Shown piece by piece: positions 1 through 9,188 of a stretch of DNA of 64,000 nucleotides (its first letter is position 1; every line of letters begins with the position of its first letter). Under the pieces are notes generated by a model that saw only the letters and a list, made by a program, of their open reading frames with translations, was not told where the DNA came from and searched no databases. Origin of the DNA: Cyanobacteria bacterium FACHB-502 (GTDB lineage Bacteria > Cyanobacteriota > Cyanobacteriia > Elainellales > Elainellaceae). The stretch is from assembly GCA_014695325.1 (NCBI GenBank), contig JACJNZ010000039.1:620001-684000 (forward strand). The letters run 5' to 3'. Both the position numbers and the translations under genes were made by a program.

Positions 1-516
1 AAAGGTACGGACGATCGCCTGCAAAATAGCACGGTAATCCAGCGATTCGCGAATGGCAGACATGACCTCATTCAGGGCAGATTCACGTCGCAGGGAACGA
101 TGCAGTTCGGCAGTTCTTTGTTTGACAACCTGATAAATTTCGCCCGCCTGCTGCACCGTTTGCCGCAGTTCCTCTGGGTCCCAGGGCTTGGTGATGTATT
201 TAAAGACCTTGCTGCAATTGATAGCTCCAACCAGATCCTGCACATCGCTATAGCCTGTGAGCAGGATTCGCATCGTATCGGGAAAGCGATCGACTGTTTT
301 GCTCAAAAAATCGGTGCCGTTCATTCGCGGCATTCGCTGATCAGAAATAATCACCGCCATTTCGCCCGCTTCGTCCAGCAGTTGAAGGGCTTCTAGCGCA
401 CTATTTGCCCGATACACCGTAAACGATCGCCGAAAGGTGCGATCCAGCAAATCAAGATTATCGGATTCATCATCCACAATCATTAACGGCAGCTTACCCG
501 ACGCAGAATGAGTCAT
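1..516 (-). CDS. Response regulator (receiver domain), 3' end outside window
   Basis: The first 172 codons of a minus-strand gene that runs off the left edge. Residues 8-125 form a CheY-like receiver: IVDDES supplies the acidic pair, D60 in IISDQRMP is the predicted phospho-acceptor, T88 in LLTGYSD the switch residue, and K110 in ITKPW the conserved lysine. The DQRMP and KPWD signatures are typical of receivers joined to HD-GYP, cyclase or GAF output modules. After a short coiled helix the sequence ends with a segment resembling the start of a GAF domain (ESALNEVMSAIRESLD). The output domain is therefore unseen. It is probably a phosphorelay or second-messenger regulator; its partner kinase is unknown. 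Confidence 0.85.
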   Translation of the reverse strand, partial: MTHSASGKLPLMIVDDESDNLDLLDRTFRRSFTVYRANSALEALQLLDEAGEMAVIISDQRMPRMNGTDFLSKTVDRFPDTMRILLTGYSDVQDLVGAINCSKVFKYITKPWDPEELRQTVQQAGEIYQVVKQRTAELHRSLRRESALNEVMSAIRESLDYRAILQAIVRTF

Positions 517-721
517 GAAATCAGGACACAAAATGGAAACTTAACTGCGATTGTGCCCAGGATTAGTCCAGCACTAACACCAGCACGAACAGAGCGAGGT
601 CAGGGTTTCATGGCTGCTCTTGAAATCGCTGTCCCTTGAACTCTGCTGGCAACCGTATGGGATAATGCTAAACAATCTAAAAAATGGGACAGTCGGGTTG
701 TCTGGGGTCTCCTGATAGGGT

Positions 722-827
722 CTATAGCAATCCTTTATGGAGGTTGAACAGGGTGCAGGCATTCTACCCCTGCGCGGGAACAAGGCTTCTACACCCTCTG
801 TTCAAAGCTATGATGTGAACGCTATAG
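722..827. repeat. Long imperfect stem-loop in ilvE leader
   Basis: Outer arms CTATAGC (722-728) and GCTATAG (821-827) are exact complements. Inside them TTGAACA (744-750) pairs with TGTTCAA (799-805) and GGGTG (751-755) pairs with CACCC (792-796), leaving a two-base bulge. An apical hairpin GCAGG/CCTGC lies at 755-773. The element ends about 18 bases before the ilvE start codon. It could be a leader hairpin or a small MITE-like repeat. The 12-mer at 722-733 recurs inverted at 20443-20454, which favours a dispersed repeat. Confidence 0.5.
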
Positions 828-845
828 GAGTTAGGGTTTAGGACG

Positions 846-1760
846 ATGCACAACTTTTTGCCGATCGCATATTTTCAAAACCAATTTGTGCCGTTTACCG
901 ATGCGAAGATTTCGATCGCAACGCATGCGTTGCACTACGGTACAGGCGCGTTCGGCGGGCTGCGCGGCATTCCTGATCCCCAAAATCCTGATCAAGTGCT
1001 GCTGTTTCGGCTCGATCGCCACTGTCAACGCCTCAGCAACAGTGCTCGCTTCCTGCACTACGACCTTCCCGCCGATAAAATTCAGAGTATCATTATCGAT
1101 TTCGTTAGAAAGAATCAGCCGCGCACTTCGTTTTATATTCGTCCGTTTGTTTACACTTCTGATCTGGGCATTGCCCCTCGCCTGCACAATATTGACAAAG
1201 ACTTTTTTGTGTACGGCTTAGAGTTGGGCGATTACCTGTCCCCCGAAGGGGTGACCTGTCGGATTAGCTCATGGCATCGTCAGGAAGACCGCAGCCTGCC
1301 TCTGCGCGGCAAAGTGAGCGGTGCGTATATCACCTCCTCCCTGGCAAAAACCGAAGCAGTGGATTCTGGCTTTGATGAGGCCATTTTACTCAACTCTCAG
1401 GGCAAAGTCAGCGAAGCATCTGGCATGAATATCTTCGTAGTGCGAAATGGAACCATTATTTCTCCTGGCTTCGATCAGGACATCCTGGAGGGTATTACCC
1501 GCGATAGCGTGCTGACGATCGCCCGTAATTTTGGCATTCCCGTCGTTGAACGACCGGTTGATAAAACTGAACTGTTCATCGCTGATGAAGTCTTCCTGAG
1601 CGGCACGGCTGCAAAAGTTGCGCCTGTCTCCAGAATCGAAAACTATAAGCTGCCTGTCGATCGCCCCATCACCCTGAAACTAAGAGAAAAACTGACTGCC
1701 ATCACTGAAAATCGCGCTCCAGAGTATCAAGATTGGGTGTTTCCGGTTTCGATCGCGTGA
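846..1760 (+). CDS. ilvE: Branched-chain amino acid aminotransferase
   Basis: A 304-residue fold-type IV PLP aminotransferase that interconverts leucine, isoleucine and valine with their 2-oxo acids in the cytoplasm. The family motifs are present: YGTGAFGGLRG near the N-terminus, catalytic lysine K156 in RGKVSGAY, the conserved SEASGMNIFVV and LEGITRDSVL stretches, and SGTAAKVAPV near the C-terminus. The length is normal for the family. The ATG follows a self-complementary leader. The pathway partner acetolactate synthase is in this window but 46 kb away, so there is no ilv operon. D-amino acid transaminase is a less likely alternative because the branched-chain signatures fit better. Confidence 0.93.
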   Translation: MHNFLPIAYFQNQFVPFTDAKISIATHALHYGTGAFGGLRGIPDPQNPDQVLLFRLDRHCQRLSNSARFLHYDLPADKIQSIIIDFVRKNQPRTSFYIRPFVYTSDLGIAPRLHNIDKDFFVYGLELGDYLSPEGVTCRISSWHRQEDRSLPLRGKVSGAYITSSLAKTEAVDSGFDEAILLNSQGKVSEASGMNIFVVRNGTIISPGFDQDILEGITRDSVLTIARNFGIPVVERPVDKTELFIADEVFLSGTAAKVAPVSRIENYKLPVDRPITLKLREKLTAITENRAPEYQDWVFPVSIA

Positions 1761-1794
1761 TTGTTATGAATCCTGACCGCTATCGAAGCAGCGT

Positions 1795-2193
1795 ATGGAT
1801 GGGCATATGGATGACAGCCTCCAACAGCAGAGCTTTGAGTTTGCCCTTAGCATTGTCCGGCTCTACAAAAAGCTCCAGGCAAGACAAGAGCTAATCATTT
1901 CCCCTCAGTTGCTTAGAAGCGGGACGCGCATTGGCTTGTTGATTGAAGAAGCTTTTGTGGCTCCAGTTCCGCAGCAGTCAAAACAAATCGATATTGCCAA
2001 GCAGGAAGCTCGTGAAACCTACTACTGGCTCCGGCTCCTGCAAGCGTCTCGATTAGCCGATGTAGATGTTACACCAGAGATCACGCAAGTCAAGCAGCTA
2101 TTGCATTTGATCGCGGAGCGTGAATCCCCAAGGGAGTCCTCCGGGAAATCCTCAAGCAAGTCCTCAAGCAAATCCTTGACAACGGGAAATTAA
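1795..2193 (+). CDS. Four-helix bundle protein (23S rRNA IVS-type family)
   Basis: A 132-residue, almost wholly helical protein of the S23/four-helix-bundle family, which was first found in 23S rRNA intervening sequences but is often free-standing in cyanobacteria. Visible family marks are FEFALSIVRLYKKL, SPQLLRSGTRIGLLIEEA and EARETYYWLRLL. The molecular function is unknown. The C-terminal 20 residues are a Ser/Lys-rich tail made by repeated CAAGTCCTCAAG-like codons. A second ATG four codons downstream (1807) is an equally possible start. The gene begins 34 bases after ilvE on the same strand and may be read from the same transcript. Confidence 0.85.
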   Translation: MDGHMDDSLQQQSFEFALSIVRLYKKLQARQELIISPQLLRSGTRIGLLIEEAFVAPVPQQSKQIDIAKQEARETYYWLRLLQASRLADVDVTPEITQVKQLLHLIAERESPRESSGKSSSKSSSKSLTTGN

Positions 2194-2496
2194 CTCATTT
2201 CACGTCATTTAATACACTTAATACAATGGGTTTTCGTCTTGCGGGAAAGCAATTCTATTAGATTGGGTTTAATGTTGTGCTTTGCCTTGGATTCTGTTTC
2301 CGGCTAAACCAGGAATGATCAAATAAAATCTGATGATAAAAAAGGTAGACAACTTGAGATACGAATGGAAAAGGTTCAAGGCTGCCACGGTTGATTATTC
2401 CTAGAATGCTTAGAAGATTGAAGGCACCTGCATCTTTTCTGCTAATTTGAGACTAATTTGGGTAATGATTAAGCCCACGTTGCAGGAGGGAGGCTC
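2194..2496. other. Spacer without recognised features
   Basis: An AT-rich gap upstream of the PPC-FKBP gene. No convincing ORF, promoter hexamer pair or hairpin was seen. A ribosome binding site (GGAGGGAGG, about 2485) lies just before the next start codon. Confidence 0.5.
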
Positions 2497-3564
2497 ATGG
2501 CAAAGAATTCGGGAAGTGCAAAAGATCCGGGAAGTACCTTAGGCCGTGCGCGATTGCTGGCGATCGGTAATACGTCCACCAGTGTCAAACAAAGCCTTAG
2601 CTCCAAAGATTTGATTGACGTCTGGAGATTGGAGATCGGTACGAGAAGCAGCTTCAGTGTCTCGTTGCGGGATTTGGGGCGAGGGGCAAATGCGGACTTG
2701 TTTCTGGTTAATCAAAACGGTCGTGCTTTCGCTTCCTCCAGAAAAAGCGGGCGCAAAGTGGAAAATTTGAATGATATTTCGCTGGAGCCGGGAACTTACT
2801 ACGTGCGCGTGCAGCTCAAGCGAAAGAGCAATGATACCCGCTATCGGCTGACCGCTTCGGAGACTCCGCAGGGCGATCGTTTCGGCAATTCTTTTGAGGC
2901 TGCAACGCCGCTGGTAGGCGCAGTAACAAACAGCATCAGCGATTTTGTCGGCAACAGCGATCCGACCGATTACATCCGGTTCAGGCTGCCTGCGCCAGGA
3001 ACGATGAACTTGACTTTGACCGGGCTCAGTAGCGATGCCACTCTGGAACTGTTCGATCGCAACCGTAACTCGATCGGGGTTTCTGCCAATCCTGGAACTG
3101 CAACCGAAGCTCTGTCCCAGCGCCTCATTGACTACGGTTCGACTTATTACATCCGCGTTGCCCAAACTCCCGGCAGCGAAACTCCTTTTACGCTCAACTA
3201 CAGCTTGACGTTCGATACCCCGATTACCAGTCCATCTGGGTTGCGGTATGTCGATCTGGTGAACGGTTCCGGGGCAACGCCTCAGCGGGGGCAAACCGTA
3301 GTCGTCAACTATACGGGTACACTGGTGGACGGCACAAAGTTTGATAGCTCGTTCGATCGCAATCGTCCCTTTGAGTTTCAATTGGGCGCGGGGCGAGTCA
3401 TTTCGGGCTGGGAAGAGGGCATCAGTACGATGCAGGTGGGCAGTCGGCGGCAGCTCATTATTCCACCCAATCTAGCCTACGGGTCGCAGGGCATTCCGGG
3501 GGTGATTCCGCCCAACGCGACGTTGATTTTCGATGTGGAGCTGCTGCGCGTGATTCCGGTTTAA
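2497..3564 (+). CDS. PPC-domain protein with C-terminal FKBP peptidyl-prolyl isomerase
   Basis: 355 residues in three parts. Residues about 30-125 and 130-240 look like two bacterial pre-peptidase C-terminal (PPC) beta-sandwich domains, with the recurring pattern ending in [10 protein letters not shown] and [11 protein letters not shown]. Residues 245-355 are a complete FKBP domain: [49 protein letters not shown] and [14 protein letters not shown], including the rotamase-pocket aromatics. No signal peptide is apparent although PPC domains are normally found in secreted proteins. A strong Shine-Dalgarno (GGAGG) supports the start. Proline isomerisation is expected; the PPC modules may bind protein or surface partners. 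Confidence 0.88.
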   Translation: MAKNSGSAKDPGSTLGRARLLAIGNTSTSVKQSLSSKDLIDVWRLEIGTRSSFSVSLRDLGRGANADLFLVNQNGRAFASSRKSGRKVENLNDISLEPGTYYVRVQLKRKSNDTRYRLTASETPQGDRFGNSFEAATPLVGAVTNSISDFVGNSDPTDYIRFRLPAPGTMNLTLTGLSSDATLELFDRNRNSIGVSANPGTATEALSQRLIDYGSTYYIRVAQTPGSETPFTLNYSLTFDTPITSPSGLRYVDLVNGSGATPQRGQTVVVNYTGTLVDGTKFDSSFDRNRPFEFQLGAGRVISGWEEGISTMQVGSRRQLIIPPNLAYGSQGIPGVIPPNATLIFDVELLRVIPV

Positions 3565-3568
3565 CCGC

Positions 3569-5725
3569 TTATGCCTGAGCCAATTTGCCGCTGAACTTGC
3601 CCCGGAGTTTCCCGGTGACGATCGCCGTGACTTCTGTCAGCAGATTAGTGGGGTCGATCGGCTTTGAAAGGTGCTGCTGAAATCCGGCAGAGAGAATTTG
3701 GGTGCGGTCTTCGATTCTAGAATAGGCAGTCAGGGCAATGGCAGGAATGGCAGAACCGCGAGTGCGAACTTGTTGAATCAGAGAGTAGCCGTCCTGTTCC
3801 GGCATCCCAATATCGCTGATCAGCAAATCGGGTTCGGCAGCGTTGAGCGCAGTCAGGGCAGTTTCGACGGAATCGGCAGTTGTAACGTTCGCGCCCGCTT
3901 CCCTTAGCAGAAAGGTGAGGAACTGACGGGCATCTGGCTCATCGTCTACAACCAGCACTTTTAAGCCGTCCAGTCGGGAAGGAGCCGATTGGCTCTCAGT
4001 TTCCCCAAAAGCCGATCGCCCCGCTGGAGAGCCAGGGGAAGTGGACTGAAGCAGGGGAAGCCGCACCGTAAACTTCGCACCCTGATTTTCGCCGAGACTG
4101 TCTACCTCGATCGTGCCGTGATGCTGTTCGACCAGATGTCGCACGATTGCCAAGCCCAGCCCCAATCCGCTGTGAGATCGGGTGGTGGTGCTGTCTGCCT
4201 GCCGGAACCGCTCAAACACATAGGGCAAAAACTCTGCACTGATGCCCACTCCGGTATCGATCACCTCGATCACGGCACAGCGATCGGACTCAAAGAAGAC
4301 TTTTGCCTTTGAACTCGGAATCTGAAGGGTTTGCTTCAGACGGTCAGGAAGCAGTTCGACTGCCAGCCGCAGGGTAACTTCTCCCTTCTCAGGCGTGAAT
4401 TTCACTGCGTTAGTAAGCAAATTCCAGATAATCTGCTGGAGCCGTATCGAGTCGCCCCAGACCTGAGTGGCGGTGGTTTCAAATTGGGGAATAAGCGCGA
4501 TCGACTTTGAGGCGGCAACAGGCTGAACAGAGTTTAGGGCGGCTTCTGCGATCGGCTTGAGCAGGGTTGGAACACAGTTAAGCTGAAGTTTGCCGCGAAT
4601 AATTCGCGAAACGTCGAGAATGTCATCAATGAGCTGTGCCTGCGAGGTGGCGTTGCGCTCGATGATTTCTAGGGCGCGATGCGTGATTGATTCGTCGTAT
4701 TTGCGTGTGCGAAGCAACTTTGACCAGCCCAGCATGGCATTCAGCGGAGTTCGCAGTTCGTGGGACAAAATGGCGAGAAACTCATCTTTCATTCGGTTAC
4801 TAGCTTCAGCTTCCTGACGGGCTGCCTGCTCACGAATGATTTGTGCCTGGATGGCTTCTGCCTGCTTTTGGTCGGTAATGTCTTCGATCGTCCCCACATA
4901 GCCGATCATCTCTCCCTGATCTGACAGGAGAGGAGCAGAGCGTACATAGCCCCAGCGCGCGGTGGTTTCAGCAGCCCGACCTGATTGATCCACTTGATGT
5001 TGATCCGCTTGATAATGATCGGGATGAGTCGTCTGAAATCGGAACTGTTCCGTATATTCCTCTGGCTCTTGCAGATGCATCGTCCAGCTTGCCGCAACCC
5101 GTTCGCGATCGTCAGGATGAACTGTCGGAAGCCAGCCCTGCTCCAAAGAAGCTGCCTCACTCAAGCCGCAGATATCTCGAAAACGCGGATTGGCATAGGT
5201 GCAGCGTCCTGCGGTGTCAGTGATAAACACACCCACAGGCGAACAGGTACTCAGCAAGCGAAACCGTTCTTCAGTTACCCGCAGCTCCGCATTCATGACT
5301 TTAAGCCGTTCGGTCTGCTGTCGCAGTGCTTCTGTTTTTTTGAACAGATCGACAAAGACTGCCACTTTAGAATTGAGAATTGCCGGATCGATCGGCTTAA
5401 TCAGGTAATCGACCGCGCCCAGCGCATAACCCTTGAACATAAACTGCTCGTTGTTGCTAAATGCCGTCAGAAAGATAATCGGCGTTTGGCGCGATCGGGT
5501 ACGGTTGCGAATCAGTGTCGCGGTCTCAAACCCATCCAGATCAGGCATCTGGACATCGAGCAAAATGACGGCAAAATCTTGATTGAGCAAACAGCGCAAT
5601 GCCTCTGCCCCAGAGTGCGCCCGTACCAGATTTTCTCCTAAAGGCTCTAACAACGCCTCCAGTGCCAGCAGATTTTCCGGCTGATCATCAACAAGCAAAA
5701 TGTTTACGCTGGACTCAAGCGGCAT
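3569..5725 (-). CDS. Hybrid histidine kinase, REC-PAS-HisKA-HATPase-REC
   Basis: 718 residues, with no membrane segments. The N-terminal receiver (1-125) has D57 in LLDVQMP as phospho-acceptor. A PAS domain with PAC motif follows (150-290). The dimerisation domain has H322 in SHELRTPLN. The ATPase shows N439 (N box), DTGVGI (G1) and GLGLGLA (G2). A second receiver occupies 588-705 with D638 in ISDIGMP. All phosphorelay residues are intact, so it should autophosphorylate and pass phosphate to its own C-terminal receiver. It starts 13 bases after the cheB stop, so it is the third gene of a cheR-cheB-kinase operon. This is a soluble sensory relay; the signal is unknown. Confidence 0.93.
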   Translation of the reverse strand: MPLESSVNILLVDDQPENLLALEALLEPLGENLVRAHSGAEALRCLLNQDFAVILLDVQMPDLDGFETATLIRNRTRSRQTPIIFLTAFSNNEQFMFKGYALGAVDYLIKPIDPAILNSKVAVFVDLFKKTEALRQQTERLKVMNAELRVTEERFRLLSTCSPVGVFITDTAGRCTYANPRFRDICGLSEAASLEQGWLPTVHPDDRERVAASWTMHLQEPEEYTEQFRFQTTHPDHYQADQHQVDQSGRAAETTARWGYVRSAPLLSDQGEMIGYVGTIEDITDQKQAEAIQAQIIREQAARQEAEASNRMKDEFLAILSHELRTPLNAMLGWSKLLRTRKYDESITHRALEIIERNATSQAQLIDDILDVSRIIRGKLQLNCVPTLLKPIAEAALNSVQPVAASKSIALIPQFETTATQVWGDSIRLQQIIWNLLTNAVKFTPEKGEVTLRLAVELLPDRLKQTLQIPSSKAKVFFESDRCAVIEVIDTGVGISAEFLPYVFERFRQADSTTTRSHSGLGLGLAIVRHLVEQHHGTIEVDSLGENQGAKFTVRLPLLQSTSPGSPAGRSAFGETESQSAPSRLDGLKVLVVDDEPDARQFLTFLLREAGANVTTADSVETALTALNAAEPDLLISDIGMPEQDGYSLIQQVRTRGSAIPAIALTAYSRIEDRTQILSAGFQQHLSKPIDPTNLLTEVTAIVTGKLRGKFSGKLAQA

Positions 5726-5738
5726 AGCTTAGCTCGGG

Positions 5739-6302
5739 TTAAGAATCGCAGAGGCGAACGAGACAGGGAGCAATTTGCTCAAGGGGTAAGATCCAGTCTA
5801 CCGAAACAGAGGCAATCGCAGCTTTGGGCATAATTGAGCTTGCGGCAGTTTGCGGGTCTTGCACAACGGTCACACCCCCCTTGGCTTTCACTTGTACTAA
5901 ACCTCTTGCACCGTCCTGATTCGCACCCGTCATCACTACGCCAATTAAGTCACGGTGATAAACCTCTGCCGCAGACTCGAACAACACATCGATCGACGGA
6001 CGGGCATAAGAGACAGGATCATCAGTTGACAGGGAAAAGTGTCCGGGTTCGACGAGCAAATGATAGTCCGCAGGCGCGAGGTAGATCTGTCCAGGCTGGA
6101 TTTCGTCTTTGTCTTCAACTTCCCGAATCAACAAGGAAACATACTGCTGCAAATAGCAACTCAAGGTATAGTCTGACTCCTTATGACGATGCTGCACGAT
6201 CGCAACGGGTACTGAAAAGTCTCCTGGTAAACTTCCTAACACAGTTCGTAGTGCGGATAATCCCCCCAAAGAAGTACCCATGACGATCAGCCCCGCCGTC
6301 AT
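5739..6302 (-). CDS. cheB: CheB-type methylesterase, catalytic domain only
   Basis: 187 residues covering just the CheB methylesterase/deamidase domain, which removes methyl groups from glutamates of chemoreceptors. The catalytic triad is identifiable: S11 in MGTSLGG, H38 in VQHRH and D130 in TGANQDGARG. The usual N-terminal receiver is missing, so activity cannot be phospho-gated in cis; the receivers of the adjacent hybrid kinase could do this in trans (inference). Its start codon overlaps the cheR stop by one base (TAATG), a sign of coupled translation. No methyl-accepting receptor gene is in the window. Such cassettes in cyanobacteria are often linked to non-chemotactic signalling. Confidence 0.9.
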   Translation of the reverse strand: MTAGLIVMGTSLGGLSALRTVLGSLPGDFSVPVAIVQHRHKESDYTLSCYLQQYVSLLIREVEDKDEIQPGQIYLAPADYHLLVEPGHFSLSTDDPVSYARPSIDVLFESAAEVYHRDLIGVVMTGANQDGARGLVQVKAKGGVTVVQDPQTAASSIMPKAAIASVSVDWILPLEQIAPCLVRLCDS

Positions 6303-7129
6303 TAATTCCGCCTCCGGTATAGTTTCTGCCCCTGGGCAACTTCTTCATAATCTGCCTCATGGGGGGTAAAACGAATTGATTCCTGTTTGCCCAAGCCTAA
6401 GATGCCAAACTTACACAAGCTGTTATAAAAAAGCTGATGCACCTGCTGCTGAAGAGTGGAATTAAAATAGATTAAAACATTGCGGCACAAAATGACATTA
6501 AATTCATTAAACGATCCATCAGTTACAAGATTATGTTGAGCAAACACCAGATGTTCTTTTAAAGACGATCGAAAGATAGCATTTTTATAATCGGCAGTAT
6601 AGTATTCGGAAAATGATTGCTTGCCGCCTGCTTTCAGGTAAAGCTGCGTATATTCCTGCATCTTATCTAAGGTAAAAATCCCAGTGCGGGCAGTTTGTAG
6701 CACCTGCTCGTTGGTATCGGTGGCATAGACGCGGCAGCGATGATAAATGCCCTCTTCCTGCAAGAGAATTGCCATTGAGTAAACTTCCTGCCCGGTTGAG
6801 CAGCCCGCGTGCCAGATGCGGATAAACGGATAGGTTTTCAGCAGTGGCACTACCTGTTCGCGAAAGGCAACATAAAAGCTGGGATCGCGAAACATACTCG
6901 TTGTGTTTACCGTTAGCCCCAGCAGCAATCGATCGAGACAGGTGCGATCGTGCAAAATCTTTGCTTGCAGTGCCGAAACCGTGGGCAACCCCTCACTGTG
7001 CAAAAAGTGACGAACTCGCCGCTTCAGAGACGATGGTGCATAGTTACGGAAATCATACCCGTAGTAGCGATAGATCGCTTCAAGCAGCAGTTGAACCTCA
7101 ATATCCTCCAGGCTGGCAGGAGTCGTCAT
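6302..7129 (-). CDS. cheR: CheR-type protein-glutamate methyltransferase
   Basis: 275 residues from the ATG chosen here (MTTPASLEDIE). A GTG further upstream at 7234 would add 35 poorly family-like residues. The small N-terminal helical domain contains YGYDFRNYAPSSLKRR. The SAM-binding domain shows RIWHAGCSTGQEVYSMAILL (the glycine-rich motif), VYATDTNEQVL (acidic ribose contact) and FNVILCRNVLIYF, all classic CheR signatures. It transfers methyl from SAM to receptor glutamates. It is the first gene of the cheR-cheB-hybrid kinase operon, and overlaps cheB by one base. No chemoreceptor is nearby, so the substrate is unknown. Confidence 0.92.
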   Translation of the reverse strand: MTTPASLEDIEVQLLLEAIYRYYGYDFRNYAPSSLKRRVRHFLHSEGLPTVSALQAKILHDRTCLDRLLLGLTVNTTSMFRDPSFYVAFREQVVPLLKTYPFIRIWHAGCSTGQEVYSMAILLQEEGIYHRCRVYATDTNEQVLQTARTGIFTLDKMQEYTQLYLKAGGKQSFSEYYTADYKNAIFRSSLKEHLVFAQHNLVTDGSFNEFNVILCRNVLIYFNSTLQQQVHQLFYNSLCKFGILGLGKQESIRFTPHEADYEEVAQGQKLYRRRN

Positions 7130-7374
7130 GAAGATGGTTGAAAACACGGCGAGAAATCGATGAGTGATAGTTGCGTAGTCTTTAGTCTGTCGATCGCTCT
7201 CCCAAAAGTCGACGTTCTCAAAGTATATTTTCACTCTACCGAAAGTCTGGCATTCCTCACAAACCTTACCCCTTACCGCTGCCCCTTCCTACTTCCTCCT
7301 TACCGCCTCACCATTTGCTCATCAACTCATCCACCCCTCAACCAACCCAGCCACACCCGCAACAGGGAAATTCA

Positions 7375-7527
7375 CTACTCTGTATCCATAGGCTTCGTCA
7401 TATTGTCCGCGGCTGCCGCTTCGATGCACTTTTCTCGATCGACCTGCATTGCTTTTGCCGCGAGCGCGATGATTGGCAAATTGCAAAACCCATTAAATTT
7501 ACGGGTGGTGCGGATAGACAATAAATC
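7375..7527 (-). pseudogene. Decayed response-regulator receiver domain fragment
   Basis: A 50-codon open stretch on the minus strand, ending in a stop at 7375, reads as the last third of a CheY-like receiver: LPIIALAAKAMQVDREKCI then EAAAADNMTKPMDTE. This matches the beta4-alpha4-beta5 region (ALTAKAM, DREKCIEAGASDY, KPVDTE) of receivers in cyanobacterial hybrid kinases, with several consensus residues changed. There is no start codon and no phospho-acceptor half. It lies directly upstream of cheR, where a hybrid kinase gene usually sits in such cassettes, so it is probably the remnant of a lost fourth gene. The rest of 7235-7745 is non-coding. Confidence 0.6.
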
Positions 7528-7657
7528 CGATCGTGCGAATGGCGGTTAGCCCAAGCGCAAAGGCAAGGGCAATCTTTGTGCGAATTTTGCAGCAACGCAG
7601 CATGAAAACGCTAGATGCAAAAGTGAAAGCGCAAACGCAGCAGTTCATTTGCAAATG

Positions 7658-7684
7658 AAAAATCGGGAGCCTGAAACCCCCGAT
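7658..7684 (-). terminator. Rho-independent terminator of the ctp gene
   Basis: On the minus strand ATCGGG (7684-7679) pairs with CCCGAT (7667-7662), with a loop of 11 bases, and is followed by a run of T. It lies about 60 bases past the stop of the carboxyl-terminal protease. A perfect 16-bp palindrome, TTCATTTGCAAATGAA, adjoins it at 7644-7659. Confidence 0.6.
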
Positions 7685-7745
7685 CAACTGTTGCTGCAAT
7701 AATGCAGACGCAAAAAAGCAGATACAAAAAACAGACGCAGACGGA

Positions 7746-9044
7746 TTAAGGTTGTGTTGCAGCCGTGTTTTGATTGCCCTGCTGAGACTGAGCAATTCTT
7801 TGATTGAGTGCCTCAAGCGACTTGGTGTACTGAAGGTCGTTTTCTGTACCAATTTCGTTATCTGCACCAAAGAGTTTGACGCGCTGCTCGTCGGTGAGTT
7901 CGATCTTGATATCGGGTTCAATGCCCGATTTGTTAATGTCGCGTCCGCTTGGCGTGAGATACTTAGCAACCGTCACCGCCAGTCCAGAACCATCGCCCAG
8001 ACCGCGCACCGACTGCACCAGTCCCTTGCCAAACGTCTTGCTGCCCACAAGAACTGCTCGCTTATTGTCTTGCAGTGCGCCAGAAAGAATTTCGCTGGCA
8101 CTGGCAGAACCGCCGTCTACGATGACTACGAGCGGCTTATCGGTAAGGGCTGTGCCGTTTGCCCGCTCTTGCTCTGAAATGCCCTGGCGATCGACCGTCG
8201 AAACGATGATGCCGTCGTTCATCCACATCCGGGAAATATCAATGCTGGAGTAGAGCAATCCGCCGGGGTTAATCCGCAGATCGAGCACATAGCCGTCTAC
8301 TTTCTTTGACTCCAGGTCTTCGATCGCCGATCGCATTTCATCTGCGGCGTTTGCGCTGAACTGGTTCAGGCGGATATAGCCAATTTGCTTGCCGTCTTCC
8401 TGCCGCACCTCAGCCCGCACCGGATGGATTTCGATGCGATCGCGCTTCAGCGTATATTCTTTTTCCTCGCCACCCCGACGAATTGTAAGCCGAACTTCAG
8501 TTCCCACAGGTCCACGAATCAGGGTGACCGCCTGATTGGTGTCCATTCCCTCAGTGCTTTTCTCGTCGATTTTGACGATCACATCTCGCGCCATAATTCC
8601 GGCTTCAAAGGCAGGCGAATTTTCGATCGGTGAGACAACAATTAGTTCTTTGGTTTCTTCGTCCTGCGAAAGCTGAATCCCAACCCCGGTAAGCTCACCA
8701 GAGGTATCGATCTGCATATTGCGGAACTCTTGCGGGTCCATAAAGCGGGTGTAGGGATCATCCAGCTTTTCCAGCATTTCGCGGATCGCGGTATATGCCT
8801 CTTCACGGCTGCTGTAAGCCCGACCCAGGTACTCTTTCCGCACTGCCCGCCAGTCTACCTGGTTAAACGTTCCGTCTACATAATTGCGATCGATCAGCTG
8901 CCAAACTTCATCGACCAGCTCTTTGGGGCTTTCCTGAAAAAAGGCTTGTCCCTGAGACAGATGCAGTCCTGCACCCGTCACCGTTACCGCCGTCACTGCT
9001 GCTGCTGTTGCGCCGAGGAGGAGACCACGCTTTGTAATTGCCAT
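7746..9044 (-). CDS. Carboxyl-terminal processing protease (S41 family)
   Basis: A 432-residue Ser/Lys protease of the Tsp/CtpA family. The ATG at 9044 (MAITKRGLLLGA) is preferred over one 16 codons upstream because it gives a short basic start followed by a hydrophobic export segment, placing the enzyme in the periplasm or thylakoid lumen. A PDZ domain (TGVGIQLS to about IRGPVGT) precedes the catalytic core. The nucleophile is the first Ser of SASEIL and the general base is the Lys of SKTFGKGLVQ, 25 residues apart as in E. coli Tsp and plant D1 protease. Family members mature photosystem II D1 or trim envelope proteins; the paralogue cannot be assigned. Alternating Gln/Asn dominates the tail. 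Confidence 0.92.
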   Translation of the reverse strand: MAITKRGLLLGATAAAVTAVTVTGAGLHLSQGQAFFQESPKELVDEVWQLIDRNYVDGTFNQVDWRAVRKEYLGRAYSSREEAYTAIREMLEKLDDPYTRFMDPQEFRNMQIDTSGELTGVGIQLSQDEETKELIVVSPIENSPAFEAGIMARDVIVKIDEKSTEGMDTNQAVTLIRGPVGTEVRLTIRRGGEEKEYTLKRDRIEIHPVRAEVRQEDGKQIGYIRLNQFSANAADEMRSAIEDLESKKVDGYVLDLRINPGGLLYSSIDISRMWMNDGIIVSTVDRQGISEQERANGTALTDKPLVVIVDGGSASASEILSGALQDNKRAVLVGSKTFGKGLVQSVRGLGDGSGLAVTVAKYLTPSGRDINKSGIEPDIKIELTDEQRVKLFGADNEIGTENDLQYTKSLEALNQRIAQSQQGNQNTAATQP

Positions 9045-9188
9045 AATCTGGGTTGAACCGAAGGGAATAGACTGTAGGGCAGGTACGCCCAATCTAGCAC
9101 AGGGTCACGGGAGCAGGCGTAAAAATTTTGTGATCCACTGTTCTGAAAAACCAAATTGATTCTCGGCTTGGTGAGCCCCAAAAGAGAG

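Noticed and set aside
2539-3381. 280-codon frame antisense to the PPC-FKBP gene
   Set aside because: It is a long shadow frame caused by GC-rich third positions; the sense protein has clear domains.
7539-7620. 34-residue hydrophobic peptide (MLRCCKIRTKIALAFAL) upstream of the receiver remnant
   Set aside because: No ribosome site and no sign of conservation; it lies in a spacer next to a decayed gene.
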